Shown here: one piece after another, positions 44,232 through 54,846 of the stretch
Layout: each line of letters starts with the position of its first letter
Numbering within the stretch: position 1 is the stretch's first letter
Assembly (NCBI RefSeq): GCF_010728925.1
Contig: NZ_AP022608.1
Coordinates: forward strand, 1,736,001-1,800,000
From: Mycolicibacterium gadium
GTDB lineage: Bacteria > Actinomycetota > Actinomycetes > Mycobacteriales > Mycobacteriaceae
Length of the DNA: 64,000 nucleotides
Direction: 5' to 3'
Position numbers and translations under genes: made by a program
Notes under the pieces: generated by a model
Database searches by the model: none
What the model was told of the DNA's origin: nothing
The model's input: the letters and a program-made list of their open reading frames with translations, nothing else

Positions 44232-47200
44232 CTGACCACCACGAGCAGATCGCCACCCTCGACCTGTGCGGTTGCGGATACGGCGACGCGGTCGACCTGG
44301 CCGGCCTTGGGCGCGGTGATCGCCGCTTCCATCTTCATGGCCTCGATCGTCGCGATGGTCTGTCCGGCGTCGACCTTGTCCCCCGCGGACACGCCCACGG
44401 TGACGACGCCTGCGAAGGGCGCCGCGACATGGTCCGGGTTGGACCGGTCGGCCTTCTCGGCGGTGGGCACATCGGTGGCGATGCTGTTGTCACGCACCAC
44501 GACCGGACGCAGCTGACCGTTGAAGATGCACATCACCGTGCGCATGCCGCGTTCGTCGGGATCAGAGATCGCTTCCAGGCCGATCAACAGCTCGACTCCG
44601 CGTTCGAGCCTGACCCGATGTTCGTCGCCGTGGCGCAGCCCGTAGAAGAACTGGTTCGCCGACAGGCCAGAGGTGTCTCCGTACAGCTCTCGATGCGCCT
44701 CGAATTCCTTTGTCGGGCCGGGGAACAGCAGCCGATTCAAGGTGGCTTGTCGAGCTGTGCCGGGTTGCGCCAGCGCCGCCTCGTCCTCGTCGGAGAGCTC
44801 CTCGGTGGGCGGTGCCGGCGCCCGTCCGGCAAGTGCTTTGGTGCGCAACGGTTCGGGCCAGCCGCCCGGCGGGTCGCCGAGTTCCCCACGCAGGAACCCG
44901 ATCACCGAGTCCGGGATGTCGAACCGCGCTGGGTCCGCGGCGAATTCGTCGGCGCTGATCCCGGCGCCCACCAGTGCCAGCGCCAGGTCTCCGACCACTT
45001 TGGACGACGGAGTCACCTTCACCAGTCGTCCCAGGATGCGGTCGGCCGCCGCATAATTCTCTTCGATCTCCTCGAAGCGATCCCCGAAGCCCAACGCGAT
45101 GGCCTGCTGGCGCAGGTTCGACAGCTGACCACCCGGGATCTCGTGGTGATACACCCGTCCCGTCGGGGATGGAGGGCCCGACGCTGCAACATCGAAGGGC
45201 GCGTACACCTTTCGCAACGCCTCGAAGTACGGCTCGAGATCGCACACCGCCGGCAAGGACAACCCGGTGTCGTATTGGGTGTGCGCGGCTGCCGCGACGA
45301 TCGAGGACAACGCGGGCTGACTCGTCGTTCCCGCCAACGGCGCCGAGGCGCCATCGACGGCGTTGGCGCCGGCCTGCCATGCCGCCACGTACGTCGCCAG
45401 CTGCCCACCGGGAGTGTCATGGGTGTGCACGTGCACCGGCAGGTCGAACCGGCCGCGCAGCGCCGACACCAAGGCGGTAGCTGCCTGCGGCCGTAGCAAC
45501 CCGGCCATGTCCTTGATCGCCAGCACATGCGCACCGGCGTCGACGATCTGCTCGGCCAGCTTGAGGTAGTAGTCCAGGGTGTACAGGTTCTCCCCCGGAT
45601 CGGAGAGATCGCCGGTGTAGCTCATGGCGACCTCGGCGATCGCCGTGCCGGTCTCACGGACCGCGTCGATGGCCGGGCGCATCGACTCGACGTTGTTGAG
45701 CGCGTCGAAGATGCGGTAGATATCAATCCCGGTGCCCGTAGCCTCGGCCACGAACGCCTTGGTGACCGATTCCGGATACGGCGTGTACCCCACGGTGTTT
45801 CGGCCGCGCAGTAGCATCTGCAGGCAGATGTTCGGCATCGCCTCACGCAACGCGGCCAAGCGCTCCCACGGGTCTTCCTTCAAGAACCGAAGCGCGACAT
45901 CGTAAGTCGCGCCACCCCAGCACTCCACCGACAACAGCTGCGGGGTCATCCGCGCGATGTAGGGCGCCACCATGAGCAGGCCGGTGGTCCTCAGCCTGGT
46001 CGCTAACAGGGACTGGTGGGCGTCCCGGAACGTGGTGTCGGTGACCCCGACCGCCTTTGATTCGCGCATCCAGCGGGCGAACCCATCGGGCCCCAGTTCG
46101 GTCAGCAGCTGTTTGGACCCCGACGGCGGCGGCGACGCCAGATCGACGTCGGGCAGCTTGTCGCGCGGGTACACCGTCGACGGTCGCGGACCGTGCGGTT
46201 GATTGACCGTCACGTCTGCCAGGTAGTTGAGGATCTTGGTACCGCGGTCGGCCGGGGTGTGTGCGGTCAGCAGGTAGGGACGGTCGTCGATGAACGATGT
46301 GGTAATGCGTCCCGCGCGGAAATCCGGATCGTTGACGACGGCCAGCAGGAACGGGATGTTCGTCGACACCCCACGCACCCGGAACTCCGCCAGCGCACGC
46401 CGCGACCGGGCGAGCGCCGCCGCGTAGTCGCGACCGCGACAGGTCAGCTTGACCAGCAGAGAGTCGAAGTGCGCCCCGATCTCCGCGCCCAAATGTGTGG
46501 CGCCGTCGAGACGGATCCCCGCACCACCCGGCGACCGGTAACTCGTGATGCGCCCGGTGTCGGGGCGGAACCCGTTGGCGGGATCCTCGGTGGTGATCCG
46601 GCACTGCATGGCAAAGCCCCGTGGCGCCGTCAATCCGTCCTGGCTCAGTCCGAGGTCCGCCAGCGTCTCGCCGTCGGCGATCCGCAACTGGCTGGCGACC
46701 AGATCGACGTCGGTGATCTCCTCGGTCACCGTGTGCTCGACCTGGATGCGCGGGTTCATCTCGATGAACACGTAATGCCCACGCTCGTCGAGCAGGAACT
46801 CCACCGTGCCGGCATACGTGTAGTCGATAGAACGGGCGAAGGCGACGGCATCAGCACACATCTGGTCCCGCAGTTCCGCGGGAAGGTTTGGCGCAGGAGC
46901 CAATTCGATGACCTTCTGATGGCGACGCTGCATGCTGCAGTCACGCTCGAACAGATGCATCACACTGCCGTGCTTATCGGCGAGGATCTGCACCTCGATA
47001 TGGCGCGGGTTCAGCACCGCCTGCTCGAGGTAGACCATCGGATCGCCGAATGCCGACTCGGCCTCACGGCTGGCCGCCTCGATCGCCTCGCGCAGCGCGG
47101 AAGGCTCTGTGACGCGCCGCATTCCGCGTCCGCCGCCACCGGACACCGCCTTGACGAACAGCGGGAACTCCATGCTCTCCGACGCAGCTACCAGTTCGTC

Positions 47201-47623
47201 CACCGACGACGACGGCGCCGACGAGTTCAGCACCGGCAGACCGGCGTCGCGTGCCGCGGCGATCGCGCGCGCCTTGTTCCCCGTCAACTCGAGGATTTCC
47301 GCGCCCGGACCGATGAACGTGATCCCGGCATCCGCGCACGCTGCGGCCAATTGCGGGTTCTCCGAGAGGAACCCATACCCGGGATAGACGGCATCGGCGC
47401 CCGCCTGCTGCGCGATACGGATGATCTCGTCGACCGATAGGTATGCGCGTACCGGATGCCCGGTCTCACCGATCTGATACGACTCGTCGGCCTTGAGGCG
47501 GTGCTGGGAGTTGCGGTCTTCGTGCGCGTACACCGCGATGGTGGTGATGCCCATTTCGTAGGCCGCCCGGAAAGCACGAATCGCGATCTCGCCGCGATTG
47601 GCCACCAGAACTTTGGATATCAC
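44228..47623 (-). CDS. pyc: Pyruvate carboxylase
   Basis: A 1131-residue biotin enzyme that makes oxaloacetate from pyruvate, bicarbonate and ATP. The biotin carboxylase domain (about 1-450) has [14 protein letters not shown] and [16 protein letters not shown]. The carboxyltransferase domain (about 530-800) has [17 protein letters not shown]. The C-terminal carrier has [10 protein letters not shown] with the biotinylated Lys. The full fused architecture is intact. Rv2967c equivalent. It overlaps rsmD by 4 bases and follows the VKOR gene by 23 bases. Confidence 0.97.
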   Translation of the reverse strand: MISKVLVANRGEIAIRAFRAAYEMGITTIAVYAHEDRNSQHRLKADESYQIGETGHPVRAYLSVDEIIRIAQQAGADAVYPGYGFLSENPQLAAACADAGITFIGPGAEILELTGNKARAIAAARDAGLPVLNSSAPSSSVDELVAASESMEFPLFVKAVSGGGGRGMRRVTEPSALREAIEAASREAESAFGDPMVYLEQAVLNPRHIEVQILADKHGSVMHLFERDCSMQRRHQKVIELAPAPNLPAELRDQMCADAVAFARSIDYTYAGTVEFLLDERGHYVFIEMNPRIQVEHTVTEEITDVDLVASQLRIADGETLADLGLSQDGLTAPRGFAMQCRITTEDPANGFRPDTGRITSYRSPGGAGIRLDGATHLGAEIGAHFDSLLVKLTCRGRDYAAALARSRRALAEFRVRGVSTNIPFLLAVVNDPDFRAGRITTSFIDDRPYLLTAHTPADRGTKILNYLADVTVNQPHGPRPSTVYPRDKLPDVDLASPPPSGSKQLLTELGPDGFARWMRESKAVGVTDTTFRDAHQSLLATRLRTTGLLMVAPYIARMTPQLLSVECWGGATYDVALRFLKEDPWERLAALREAMPNICLQMLLRGRNTVGYTPYPESVTKAFVAEATGTGIDIYRIFDALNNVESMRPAIDAVRETGTAIAEVAMSYTGDLSDPGENLYTLDYYLKLAEQIVDAGAHVLAIKDMAGLLRPQAATALVSALRGRFDLPVHVHTHDTPGGQLATYVAAWQAGANAVDGASAPLAGTTSQPALSSIVAAAAHTQYDTGLSLPAVCDLEPYFEALRKVYAPFDVAASGPPSPTGRVYHHEIPGGQLSNLRQQAIALGFGDRFEEIEENYAAADRILGRLVKVTPSSKVVGDLALALVGAGISADEFAADPARFDIPDSVIGFLRGELGDPPGGWPEPLRTKALAGRAPAPPTEELSDEDEAALAQPGTARQATLNRLLFPGPTKEFEAHRELYGDTSGLSANQFFYGLRHGDEHRVRLERGVELLIGLEAISDPDERGMRTVMCIFNGQLRPVVVRDNSIATDVPTAEKADRSNPDHVAAPFAGVVTVGVSAGDKVDAGQTIATIEAMKMEAAITAPKAGQVDRVAVSATAQVEGGDLLVVVS

Positions 47624-47646
47624 GCGCTACCGCCCCCGTCGGGTGT

Positions 47647-48279
47647 CTAGAGAAGGGTCGACCAGTAGTCCCAGAAGCGCACCAGGATCAGCAGGAGAAT
47701 CCCGGTGAACCACAGCGCCACCAGGGACCAGCGCCACGTATGGAGGACGCGCACAACGCCGTTGGATGCCGCAGCACGGGATGCGATCGACGTCGCCACC
47801 ACGAACAACGGAATCGTCACGGCCCACACCACCATGCAGTACGGGCACAGTGCGCCGATGCTGTACAGGCTCTCCCATGCCAACCAGTGCACGAATACGA
47901 CGCCCAGGAAGGAGCCGATCGCCAGGCCGGTCCAATACCAGCGCGGCAGATCGACTTTGGCGAGCGCCAGCACACCGGTCACCAGCACGACGGTGAACCC
48001 TACGATGCCGATGAGCGAATTGGGGAACCCGAAGACCGACGCCTGCGGGGTGATCATCACCGAACCGCACGACAGCACCGGATTGATGCTGCAGGACGGC
48101 ACATAGTCGGGGTTGATCAAGATCTCGATCTTCTCGACGGTGAGCGTTGCCGCGGCGGCCAATCCGAGGACACCGGCGATCAGCACCCAGATCGCGCTGG
48201 GTCTGCCGACCGTGACGCCCGTCGACTGCGCCGACGCGGGTTCGCTCGGCTCGACAGTGCTGGGTGTGGCGACAGTCAT
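47647..48279 (-). CDS. Vitamin K epoxide reductase-family protein (VKOR)
   Basis: A 210-residue membrane protein with four to five hydrophobic segments that reoxidises exported DsbA. The loop cysteines are in YVPSCSINPVLSCGSVM and the active-site pair is in ALCPYCMVVWAVT (CPYC). The start overlaps the DsbA-like stop as ATGA. In mycobacteria VKOR takes the place of DsbB and passes electrons to menaquinone. Rv2968c equivalent. Confidence 0.93.
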   Translation of the reverse strand: MTVATPSTVEPSEPASAQSTGVTVGRPSAIWVLIAGVLGLAAAATLTVEKIEILINPDYVPSCSINPVLSCGSVMITPQASVFGFPNSLIGIVGFTVVLVTGVLALAKVDLPRWYWTGLAIGSFLGVVFVHWLAWESLYSIGALCPYCMVVWAVTIPLFVVATSIASRAAASNGVVRVLHTWRWSLVALWFTGILLLILVRFWDYWSTLL

Positions 48280-49070
48280 GGTGCAGGCGCGGGCGCGGGA
48301 GGCGGAGGTGCCAACGGTGTGGGCTCGGCGGCCGGGGGCGGTACGCCGGCGTCGAAGGCCGGCAGCTTGCCGACTGTCTCCTCGATCTTGGCGACCAACG
48401 CCTCTGGCGTGGTCGGACGGTAGTCCTCACCGTTGATGCGAATCGTCGGTGTCGAATTCACGTCGGTGGCCGCGGCGAGTCCCGACACCATGTCGGCGTT
48501 CGTCTCTTTGTTGATGCACTCGGGAACTTGGCCCGCAGCGCCGGCTTGACGCGCGATTTCGGCAAGGCGGGCGTTGTCGGGGAACGGTCCGACACCCTCC
48601 TGGGGCTGTTGGGCGTACAGCGCGGCATGGAACCGCCGGAATGCCTCGATCGAATCACCGGCGACGCAGTACGCGGCGTTGGCCGCCCGCGTCGAGTACC
48701 CGTCACCCTGGCGATCCAGGATCGAAACCATGTAGTAGTCGGCGGCCACCGCTCCCGAATCGATCAGCTTGTTGATGGTGGGTCCGAACTCCTGCTCGAA
48801 GTTGCGGCAGGCCGGGCACAGGAAGTCCTCGTAGAGCCCCAGCACGACCTTGGGCTCGTCAGTGCCGTCCTTCTTGATCAACTCAGCCGACGTCGACGTG
48901 ACCCGGATCGGATCCGCCTGGCCCGCGGTCGGCTTTTCGTCGGCCGACAACACGATGTACAGCACAAGCGCCACGGCGAAGATCACCACGATCGCGGTCA
49001 GGCCGATCTGGACCGCCAGGTTGCGCTTGCGGTCGGAAGCCTTCAGGTCGTATTTCGGTTTCGAAGCCAC
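48276..49070 (-). CDS. DsbA-like exported thiol oxidoreductase
   Basis: A 264-residue protein with a single N-terminal membrane anchor (LTAIVVIFAVALVLYIVLS) and an outside thioredoxin-fold domain. The active site is CPAC in LYEDFLCPACRNFEQEF; a cis-Pro loop is in NSTPTIRING, and a second Cys pair (AAYCVAGD, VPECINKE) is likely structural. The C-terminus is Pro/Ala-rich (PPPPAPAPAP). It is coupled to the VKOR gene, its expected redox partner. Rv2969c equivalent. Confidence 0.94.
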   Translation of the reverse strand: MASKPKYDLKASDRKRNLAVQIGLTAIVVIFAVALVLYIVLSADEKPTAGQADPIRVTSTSAELIKKDGTDEPKVVLGLYEDFLCPACRNFEQEFGPTINKLIDSGAVAADYYMVSILDRQGDGYSTRAANAAYCVAGDSIEAFRRFHAALYAQQPQEGVGPFPDNARLAEIARQAGAAGQVPECINKETNADMVSGLAAATDVNSTPTIRINGEDYRPTTPEALVAKIEETVGKLPAFDAGVPPPAAEPTPLAPPPPAPAPAP

Positions 49071-49104
49071 GCGCTAAGAGTACCGGCGGCCTTTCCCAGG
49101 CTTC

Positions 49105-50202
49105 TCAGATGCGGGCCAGATGGGCCCGCAGCGCGGAGATCGATTCCGCGACGGCCGTCGCGCTGTCGCCCCCAACCGGGAAGAAATTGACAAAGCCGTG
49201 GATCAGCGTCCCGAACTCTCGGTGGTCGACCGGGACCCCCGCCGCCCTCAGGGCGTCGGCATATTGCCTGCCTTCGTCGCGCAGAGGGTCGAAGCCGGCA
49301 GTCAGCACCAGCGCAGGCGGTAGTCCCGACAGGTCATCTGCCAGCAGGGGCGATACCCGAGGGTCGTCAGCGTCGACATCCGAGCCACCGAGGTACTTCT
49401 CGGCGCCGAACCGCAGATCGCCCCCGGTGAGGAAGAAGCCTTCGCCGAACAGCGTTCGCGAGCGCGTCTGCGCGTTCCAAGCGGTGACCGGGTAGTACAA
49501 CAATTGCACCGCCGGCAACGGAACATCCTGGTCACGGGCCCGCAGCGAGACCAGGGCGGCGAGATTGGCTCCGGCGCTGTCGCCTCCTACCGCCACCCGG
49601 CGGGTGTCGGCGCCCAACTCTGCAGCGTGATCGAGCGCCCAGGTGAAGGCGGCGAACGCGTCGTCGACACTCGCCGGCGCCTTGTGCTCCGGCGCCAACC
49701 GATAGTCGACCGACAACACATGCACGCCGCCATCCCGGCAGATTTGCCTGCACACGTCGTCATGCGTCTCGAGATCGCCGACCACCATCGCGCCGCCGTG
49801 AAAGAAGACCAATAGCGGCGCGTCGTCGCCGTCGACCGGTCGGTAATGGCGCGCAGGGATCGCGCCTTCCGGACCGGGTATGACCATATTCGTCACCGAT
49901 GCGACGGGAAGGTCCTGCCTGAAGGCGTCTGTCAGCTTCCTCAAGAGCGCACGAGCCGTGGGGACGTCGGGATCCAGGATCAGACTTCCGAGGCCCATCG
50001 CGTTCTGGCCGAAGAGCATGAACTGAAGCGTGGTGTCCAGGGTGTTGCCGTCGATGACCACCGAACGACCACCGAGCAGAAGCCGTTTGACCGAGAGCGG
50101 AATATGGGGAAGCGCGCGCAGCGTTGTGCCGCCGATCTTCGCCAAGCGGGCTTTACGACCGGTCGGCGTTCGCACAGCCTGGACTGGCAGACTCGAAGTC
50201 AT
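49105..50202 (-). CDS. lipN: Alpha/beta-hydrolase esterase/lipase (LipN-like, HSL family)
   Basis: A 365-residue hormone-sensitive-lipase-type esterase. The oxyanion motif is FFHGGAMVVGD, the nucleophile is in VGGDSAGANLA, the acid in FDPLRDEG and the His in GTLIHGFVNF. No signal peptide. The ATG at 50202 follows GAAGGAGAGG. Its start codon shares two bases with the divergent aldo-keto reductase start (CATG at 50200-50203), so each gene's promoter must lie inside the other gene. Confidence 0.92.
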   Translation of the reverse strand: MTSSLPVQAVRTPTGRKARLAKIGGTTLRALPHIPLSVKRLLLGGRSVVIDGNTLDTTLQFMLFGQNAMGLGSLILDPDVPTARALLRKLTDAFRQDLPVASVTNMVIPGPEGAIPARHYRPVDGDDAPLLVFFHGGAMVVGDLETHDDVCRQICRDGGVHVLSVDYRLAPEHKAPASVDDAFAAFTWALDHAAELGADTRRVAVGGDSAGANLAALVSLRARDQDVPLPAVQLLYYPVTAWNAQTRSRTLFGEGFFLTGGDLRFGAEKYLGGSDVDADDPRVSPLLADDLSGLPPALVLTAGFDPLRDEGRQYADALRAAGVPVDHREFGTLIHGFVNFFPVGGDSATAVAESISALRAHLARI

Positions 50203-51031
50203 GGCCTCTCCTTCGATCACGCTGAATGACGGTAATCCAATCCCTCAGGTCGGACTCGGAGTTTTCCAGACACCCCCCGAGGACACCGAACGCGCGGTGA
50301 CCACAGCCTTCGAGGCAGGCTACCGGCACGTCGACACGGCAGCGGCGTACCGGAACGAACGCGGTGTCGGGCAGGCGATCGCAAAGTCCGGTTTGCCCCG
50401 CGAGGACGTCTACATCACCACCAAGCTGTGGAACTCAGACCAGGGCTACGACTCCACGCTCAAGGCATTCGACCGCAGCATGGACAAATTGGGTATTCCC
50501 TACCTCGATCTGTATTTGATCCATTGGCCGTTGCCCGCCAGGAACACGTTCGTCGACACGTTCAAGGCGTTCTCCCGGTTGCGCGACGAAGGCCGCATCA
50601 AATCGATCGGCGTCAGCAATTTCGAGCCGGAGCATCTGCGAATCCTGGTCGACGCCACCGGCATCGTCCCCGCCGTCAACCAGGTGGAACTGCACCCGCT
50701 TTTTCCCCAGGAGGAGTTGCGTCAGGTGCACGCCCAACTGGGCATCGCCACCGAGGCGTGGGCCCCGTTGGGCCAAGGCGCACTGCTCGACAATCCGAAG
50801 GTGACCGAGGTTGCTGAACGGCACGGGAAAACGCCGGCGCAGGTACTGATTAGGTGGCATATCCAACTCGGCAATATAGTCATCCCGAAATCGGTGACCC
50901 CCGAGCGAATAGTGAGTAATTTCGACGTGTTCGATCTTGAACTGAGCGAGGAGGACATGGCGTCCATTTCCTCGTTGAGCGATGGAACACGGCTGGGTCC
51001 CGATCCAAGGACCTTCGACTTCACAGGTTAG
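50201..51031 (+). CDS. Aldo-keto reductase (AKR5-like), tandem copy 1
   Basis: A 276-residue NADPH-dependent TIM-barrel reductase. The catalytic Asp and Tyr are in [15 protein letters not shown], the Lys in [13 protein letters not shown] and the His in LYLIHWPLP. The cofactor end has [19 protein letters not shown]. Homologues (Rv2971 and MSMEG_2407) reduce dicarbonyls such as methylglyoxal. The ATG at 50201 is chosen by alignment (ITLNDG start). No strong ribosome site is visible, and it overlaps the lipN start codon. A close paralogue follows after 5 bases. Confidence 0.92.
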   Translation: MASPSITLNDGNPIPQVGLGVFQTPPEDTERAVTTAFEAGYRHVDTAAAYRNERGVGQAIAKSGLPREDVYITTKLWNSDQGYDSTLKAFDRSMDKLGIPYLDLYLIHWPLPARNTFVDTFKAFSRLRDEGRIKSIGVSNFEPEHLRILVDATGIVPAVNQVELHPLFPQEELRQVHAQLGIATEAWAPLGQGALLDNPKVTEVAERHGKTPAQVLIRWHIQLGNIVIPKSVTPERIVSNFDVFDLELSEEDMASISSLSDGTRLGPDPRTFDFTG

Positions 51032-51036
51032 GTGAC

Positions 51037-51879
51037 ATGACACCCTCGGCCGCTGCGATCCCCACCGTCACGCTCAACGACGGGAACACCCTTCCGGTGA
51101 TCGGTCTCGGCGTCGGCGAGCTGTCGGAAGCCGAGACCGAGCAGTCGGTGACCGCCGCACTCGAGGCGGGCTATCGGCTGATCGACACCGCATCTGCCTA
51201 CGGGAACGAAGCCGCGGTGGGCCGCGCGATCGCTTCGTCGGGGATTCCGCGCGAGGAGGTGTTCGTCACCACCAAGCTTGCCACCCGTGACCAGGGTTTC
51301 CAGGCGTCGCAGGATGCGATCAAAGCCAGCCTGGAACGGCTCGGCCTCGACTACGTCGACCTGTACCTGATCCACTGGCCGGCCGGTAACCCCGGCAAGT
51401 ACGTGGACAGCTGGGGCGGCCTGATGAAGAGGAAGGAAGAGGGCGACACCAAGTCGATCGGTTTGGCGAACTTCCACGCCGAGGACCTCTCCAACGTCAT
51501 CGATCTGTCGTTCTTCACGCCCGCGGTGAACCAGATCGAGTTGCATCCACTGCTGAACCAGGCTGAGTTGCGCGCGACCAACGCCGAACACGGCATCGTC
51601 ACCGAGGCCTACGGCCCCTTGGGCGTCGGAAACCTGTTGGACAACCCGACGATCGGTTCCGTCGCGCAGGCGAACGGTAAGACGCCGGCGCAGGTGCTCA
51701 TTCGGTGGAGCATCCAGCTCGGCAACATCGTCATCCCGCGCTCATCGTCACCGGAGCGGATCAAGTCGAACATCGAGGTCTTCGACTTCGAGCTCAGCGA
51801 CGACGACATGGCCACCCTCAACGGGCTGAACGACGGTACGCGTTTCCGTCCGGACCCCGAAACCTACACCGGCGCCTAG
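51037..51879 (+). CDS. Aldo-keto reductase (AKR5-like), tandem copy 2
   Basis: A 280-residue aldo-keto reductase closely related to its left neighbour, with [38 protein letters not shown] and [20 protein letters not shown]; the Asp-Tyr-Lys-His set is complete. It begins 5 bases after the first copy, so the pair forms an operon that arose by duplication. It overlaps the convergent HNH gene by 4 bases. Confidence 0.92.
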   Translation: MTPSAAAIPTVTLNDGNTLPVIGLGVGELSEAETEQSVTAALEAGYRLIDTASAYGNEAAVGRAIASSGIPREEVFVTTKLATRDQGFQASQDAIKASLERLGLDYVDLYLIHWPAGNPGKYVDSWGGLMKRKEEGDTKSIGLANFHAEDLSNVIDLSFFTPAVNQIELHPLLNQAELRATNAEHGIVTEAYGPLGVGNLLDNPTIGSVAQANGKTPAQVLIRWSIQLGNIVIPRSSSPERIKSNIEVFDFELSDDDMATLNGLNDGTRFRPDPETYTGA

Positions 51880-52583
51880 CCCGTCGGACAGGTCGCAGCA
51901 GCATCACGCAACGCCGCCGCCGACGGTGCGTCGATCGGCAGCGCGTAACCACGAATAACGGCGATGAACTGCATGGCGTACTGGCAACGGAACGCGGTGT
52001 TCGGTGGCATCCAGGTGGCCGGCTCCTGATCGCCTTTGTCCTGATTCACCGCTCCGGCGACGGCGATGAGATTGGCCGGATCGTTGGCGAACCGCAGCCG
52101 CTGGTCGTCGGTCCAGAGCCGGGCGCCGAGATCCCACGCCAACGCCAGCGGCACGATGTGGTCGATCTGCACTGCGGCGCCGGTCTTTTCACCGCGGGTG
52201 AAGGCGATCTCCGCATTGGTGTAGGGATCGTGCAGGAGGCCGGTCGCCACGGCGGCGGGACAACGCTTGATTGACACGTAGGTCTTTTCGACGAGGTCCC
52301 GGTCGAGGATGTCGTTACGGGTGTCGCAGCCGTTGTAGCCGCCGGGCGCCGGGTTCTCGTCGGTCCAGCTGTCGCCGAACGCATCCCGTCGATAATCCAT
52401 CCCGCGGATGCGCACCGGTATCTGGGCGATACCCGCGAGGACATCGACCCCGGGCGCCACCGTCGGCGTGTCGGCGCCGGCGATGAACTCTGCCCGATTG
52501 ATCGAAGAGTTGGTGACCTGAACGGCAACGAACACCGCGATGGAGACGATCGCAAGAAGCCACAGCAGGTGCTTTCGGTTCAC
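51876..52583 (-). CDS. Exported HNH-nuclease-like protein (Rv2972c-like, DUF1524)
   Basis: A 235-residue protein. The N-terminus [20 protein letters not shown] is a signal peptide or anchor. The domain holds [17 protein letters not shown] (DHIVPL, the HNH core) and a downstream [16 protein letters not shown] that completes the beta-beta-alpha metal fold as in the GmrSD/DUF1524 group. Four Cys residues could form disulfides outside the cell. The start overlaps the recG stop as ATGA. Biological role is unknown; an extracellular nuclease is inferred. Confidence 0.85.
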   Translation of the reverse strand: MNRKHLLWLLAIVSIAVFVAVQVTNSSINRAEFIAGADTPTVAPGVDVLAGIAQIPVRIRGMDYRRDAFGDSWTDENPAPGGYNGCDTRNDILDRDLVEKTYVSIKRCPAAVATGLLHDPYTNAEIAFTRGEKTGAAVQIDHIVPLALAWDLGARLWTDDQRLRFANDPANLIAVAGAVNQDKGDQEPATWMPPNTAFRCQYAMQFIAVIRGYALPIDAPSAAALRDAAATCPTG

Positions 52584-54844
52584 GCCTTTTCCAAGTACTC
52601 GATGCGGTCGGTGTCGGAGAAGGGTGCGGCCAGGGCCGCCATCCCGGGGTCGTCCGGATTCCTCGAGTAGTGCGCATCGCAGAAGTCGCGCGCGGTGATA
52701 ATCAGATCGAGATGCTCGAAGAGCGACAGGAACCGCAGCGTGATCGGGCGCCCGGATTGGCTGTAGCCCAACACATCCCCCTCGCGCCGCTCCACGAGAT
52801 CGAGATCGGCGAGCTTGAACCCGTCAAGCGTCGAGGCGACCGCCCGCAGGCGCTCCCCCGCCTTCGAGCTCTCCGGCAATTTGGTGACGAGCAGGCACAA
52901 GCTCGGGTGTTGGCCTCGACCGATGCGACCGCGCAGCTGGTGCAGCTGGCTGATACCGAACCGGTCGCCATCCATCACCAACATCACCGTCGCGTTGGGG
53001 ACGTCGACACCGACCTCGATCACCGTGGTGCAGATCAGGACGTCGATGTCACCCGCGCGGAACGCGCCCATCACCGCGTCCTTTTCATCGGCTGACAACC
53101 GACCGTGCATGAGTCCCAAGCGCAGGCCCGAAAGAGGACCGCTACGCAGCCGCTCGAACAGTTCCACGACCGTCGTCGCCGGTGGACCCGCGTCCTTGAC
53201 CTGGTTGCCTCCCTTCCCTTTTCCTTTCGCCTGTGTCTTGTCGTCTTCGTCGATGCGCGACGCGACGACGTACGCCTGCCTGCCGGCACCGACCTCCTCG
53301 ATGATCCGTTGCCAGGCACGGTCGAGCCAGCGCGGATGCTCCTTGAGGAAGATCGTGTTGGTGGTGATCGGTTGACGACCACGCGGCAGTTCACGAAGTA
53401 TCGACGTCTCGAGGTCGCCGTAGTGGGTCAGTGCGACCGTGCGCGGTATCGGCGTCGCGGTCATCACAAGCAGGTGGGGCGTAACGCCTTCGGGCGCTTT
53501 GGCGCGCAGCCGGTCTCGCTGTTCGACTCCGAACCGGTGCTGCTCGTCGACAACGACCATCCCGAGCCGATGAAACTCGACGGTGTCCTGCAGCAGCGCG
53601 TGCGTTCCGATCACGATGCCCGCTTCGCCGGAGGCGACTTCGTCGCGCACCTGCTTTTTCTGCTGCGGCGACATCGAGCCCGTCAACAGCGCAATCCGCG
53701 TCGCCTTCTCGGCGCCACCGAGCTGGCCGGCCATTGCCAGCGGCCCGAGCACGTCGCGTATCGAACGGGCATGCTGGGCAGCGAGGACTTCCGTCGGAGC
53801 CAGCAGCGCACACTGATATCCCGCGTCGACCATCTGCAGCATTGCCAGCACCGACACGATGGTCTTGCCGGATCCGACCTCGCCCTGCAGCATTCGGTTC
53901 ATCGGTCGGCTCGTCGCCAGTTCGGCGGTCAGCACCTCCAGCACTTCCTTTTGACCTTCGGTCAGTTCGAACGGCATCTGATGGCGCATCGCCGCGACCA
54001 GTCCGTCGTCCGTCGTGAGAGCGACGGGCCCAGCCGCGCTCAGCTCGCCGAAGCGCCGCTGCGCCAGCGCCCATTGCAGTCCTAACGCCTCGTCATAGGT
54101 CAGACGCGCGATCGCGGCATCGCGTTCCACAACCTTTTCAGCGGTGTGAACGGCCCTCAGTGCTTCGTCCTCGCCGATCAGATCGTGTTCCCGCAGAAAG
54201 GATTCCGGAAGCGGCTCGTCGATCGGGTCGAGAACGTCAAGCACCTGGCGCACACACGCGTAGATGTCCCAGCTCTGCACCTTGCTGTCGGCGGGGTAGA
54301 TCGGGAAGAACTCCCGCTCAAAGGCCTTGAACAAATCGTCATCGGTTGCGCCCGACGCCGAAGCGATGGTCGTGAGCGATTTTGTGCCGATCTGCTTGCC
54401 CCCCGGTGCGTTCAAAACAAGAAACGCGGGGTGGGTCAGTTGAAGCGTGCGCCGGAAGTAGCCGACTTCCCCGGAGAGCATCAACCGGGTGCCCTTTTTC
54501 AGCTTCTCGATCATCCAGTCTGCATTGAAAAAGGTAGCCGTCACCTCTGGCTTGCGGTCCCCCAACGTCACGCGAAGCCACTTGCGCGACCGGTATTTCT
54601 TCGTCTTTTTGTCGAACTGCGGCTTCATGTCGCCGACATGGGTAGCCGAAATCTCGTCGACGAACGTGACGTGCTCGCCCTCTTCGAGTTCTTCGCCTTC
54701 TTGGAGCACAGTCAATCCGTCGCTGTACTTGCGCGGGTAGTGCCGCAGCAGATCATTGACGGTGACGATGCCGAAGTGCTCCTCCAGCAGGTCGGCGGAC
54801 TTCTTACCGATGACGAAGTCGAGCCGGTCGGTCAGCTTGGCCAC
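52580..54844 (-). CDS. recG: ATP-dependent DNA helicase RecG
   Basis: A 754-residue superfamily 2 helicase that regresses stalled forks and processes Holliday junctions. An N-terminal OB-fold wedge domain (about 1-250) precedes the helicase core: MLQGEVGSGKTIVSVLAM (Walker A), VVDEQHRFGVEQR (DExH-type) and VIEVGVDVPNATVMLV. A Lys-rich insertion (QAKGKGKGGNQVKDAG) interrupts the C-terminal helicase half. Rv2973c equivalent; 2 bases after the DAK gene. Confidence 0.96.
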   Translation of the reverse strand: MAKLTDRLDFVIGKKSADLLEEHFGIVTVNDLLRHYPRKYSDGLTVLQEGEELEEGEHVTFVDEISATHVGDMKPQFDKKTKKYRSRKWLRVTLGDRKPEVTATFFNADWMIEKLKKGTRLMLSGEVGYFRRTLQLTHPAFLVLNAPGGKQIGTKSLTTIASASGATDDDLFKAFEREFFPIYPADSKVQSWDIYACVRQVLDVLDPIDEPLPESFLREHDLIGEDEALRAVHTAEKVVERDAAIARLTYDEALGLQWALAQRRFGELSAAGPVALTTDDGLVAAMRHQMPFELTEGQKEVLEVLTAELATSRPMNRMLQGEVGSGKTIVSVLAMLQMVDAGYQCALLAPTEVLAAQHARSIRDVLGPLAMAGQLGGAEKATRIALLTGSMSPQQKKQVRDEVASGEAGIVIGTHALLQDTVEFHRLGMVVVDEQHRFGVEQRDRLRAKAPEGVTPHLLVMTATPIPRTVALTHYGDLETSILRELPRGRQPITTNTIFLKEHPRWLDRAWQRIIEEVGAGRQAYVVASRIDEDDKTQAKGKGKGGNQVKDAGPPATTVVELFERLRSGPLSGLRLGLMHGRLSADEKDAVMGAFRAGDIDVLICTTVIEVGVDVPNATVMLVMDGDRFGISQLHQLRGRIGRGQHPSLCLLVTKLPESSKAGERLRAVASTLDGFKLADLDLVERREGDVLGYSQSGRPITLRFLSLFEHLDLIITARDFCDAHYSRNPDDPGMAALAAPFSDTDRIEYLEKA

Positions 54845-54846
54845 GG

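Noticed and set aside
47740..48423. Rightward frame opposite VKOR and DsbA genes
   Set aside because: Shadow frame, His/Arg/Gln-rich, no start context.
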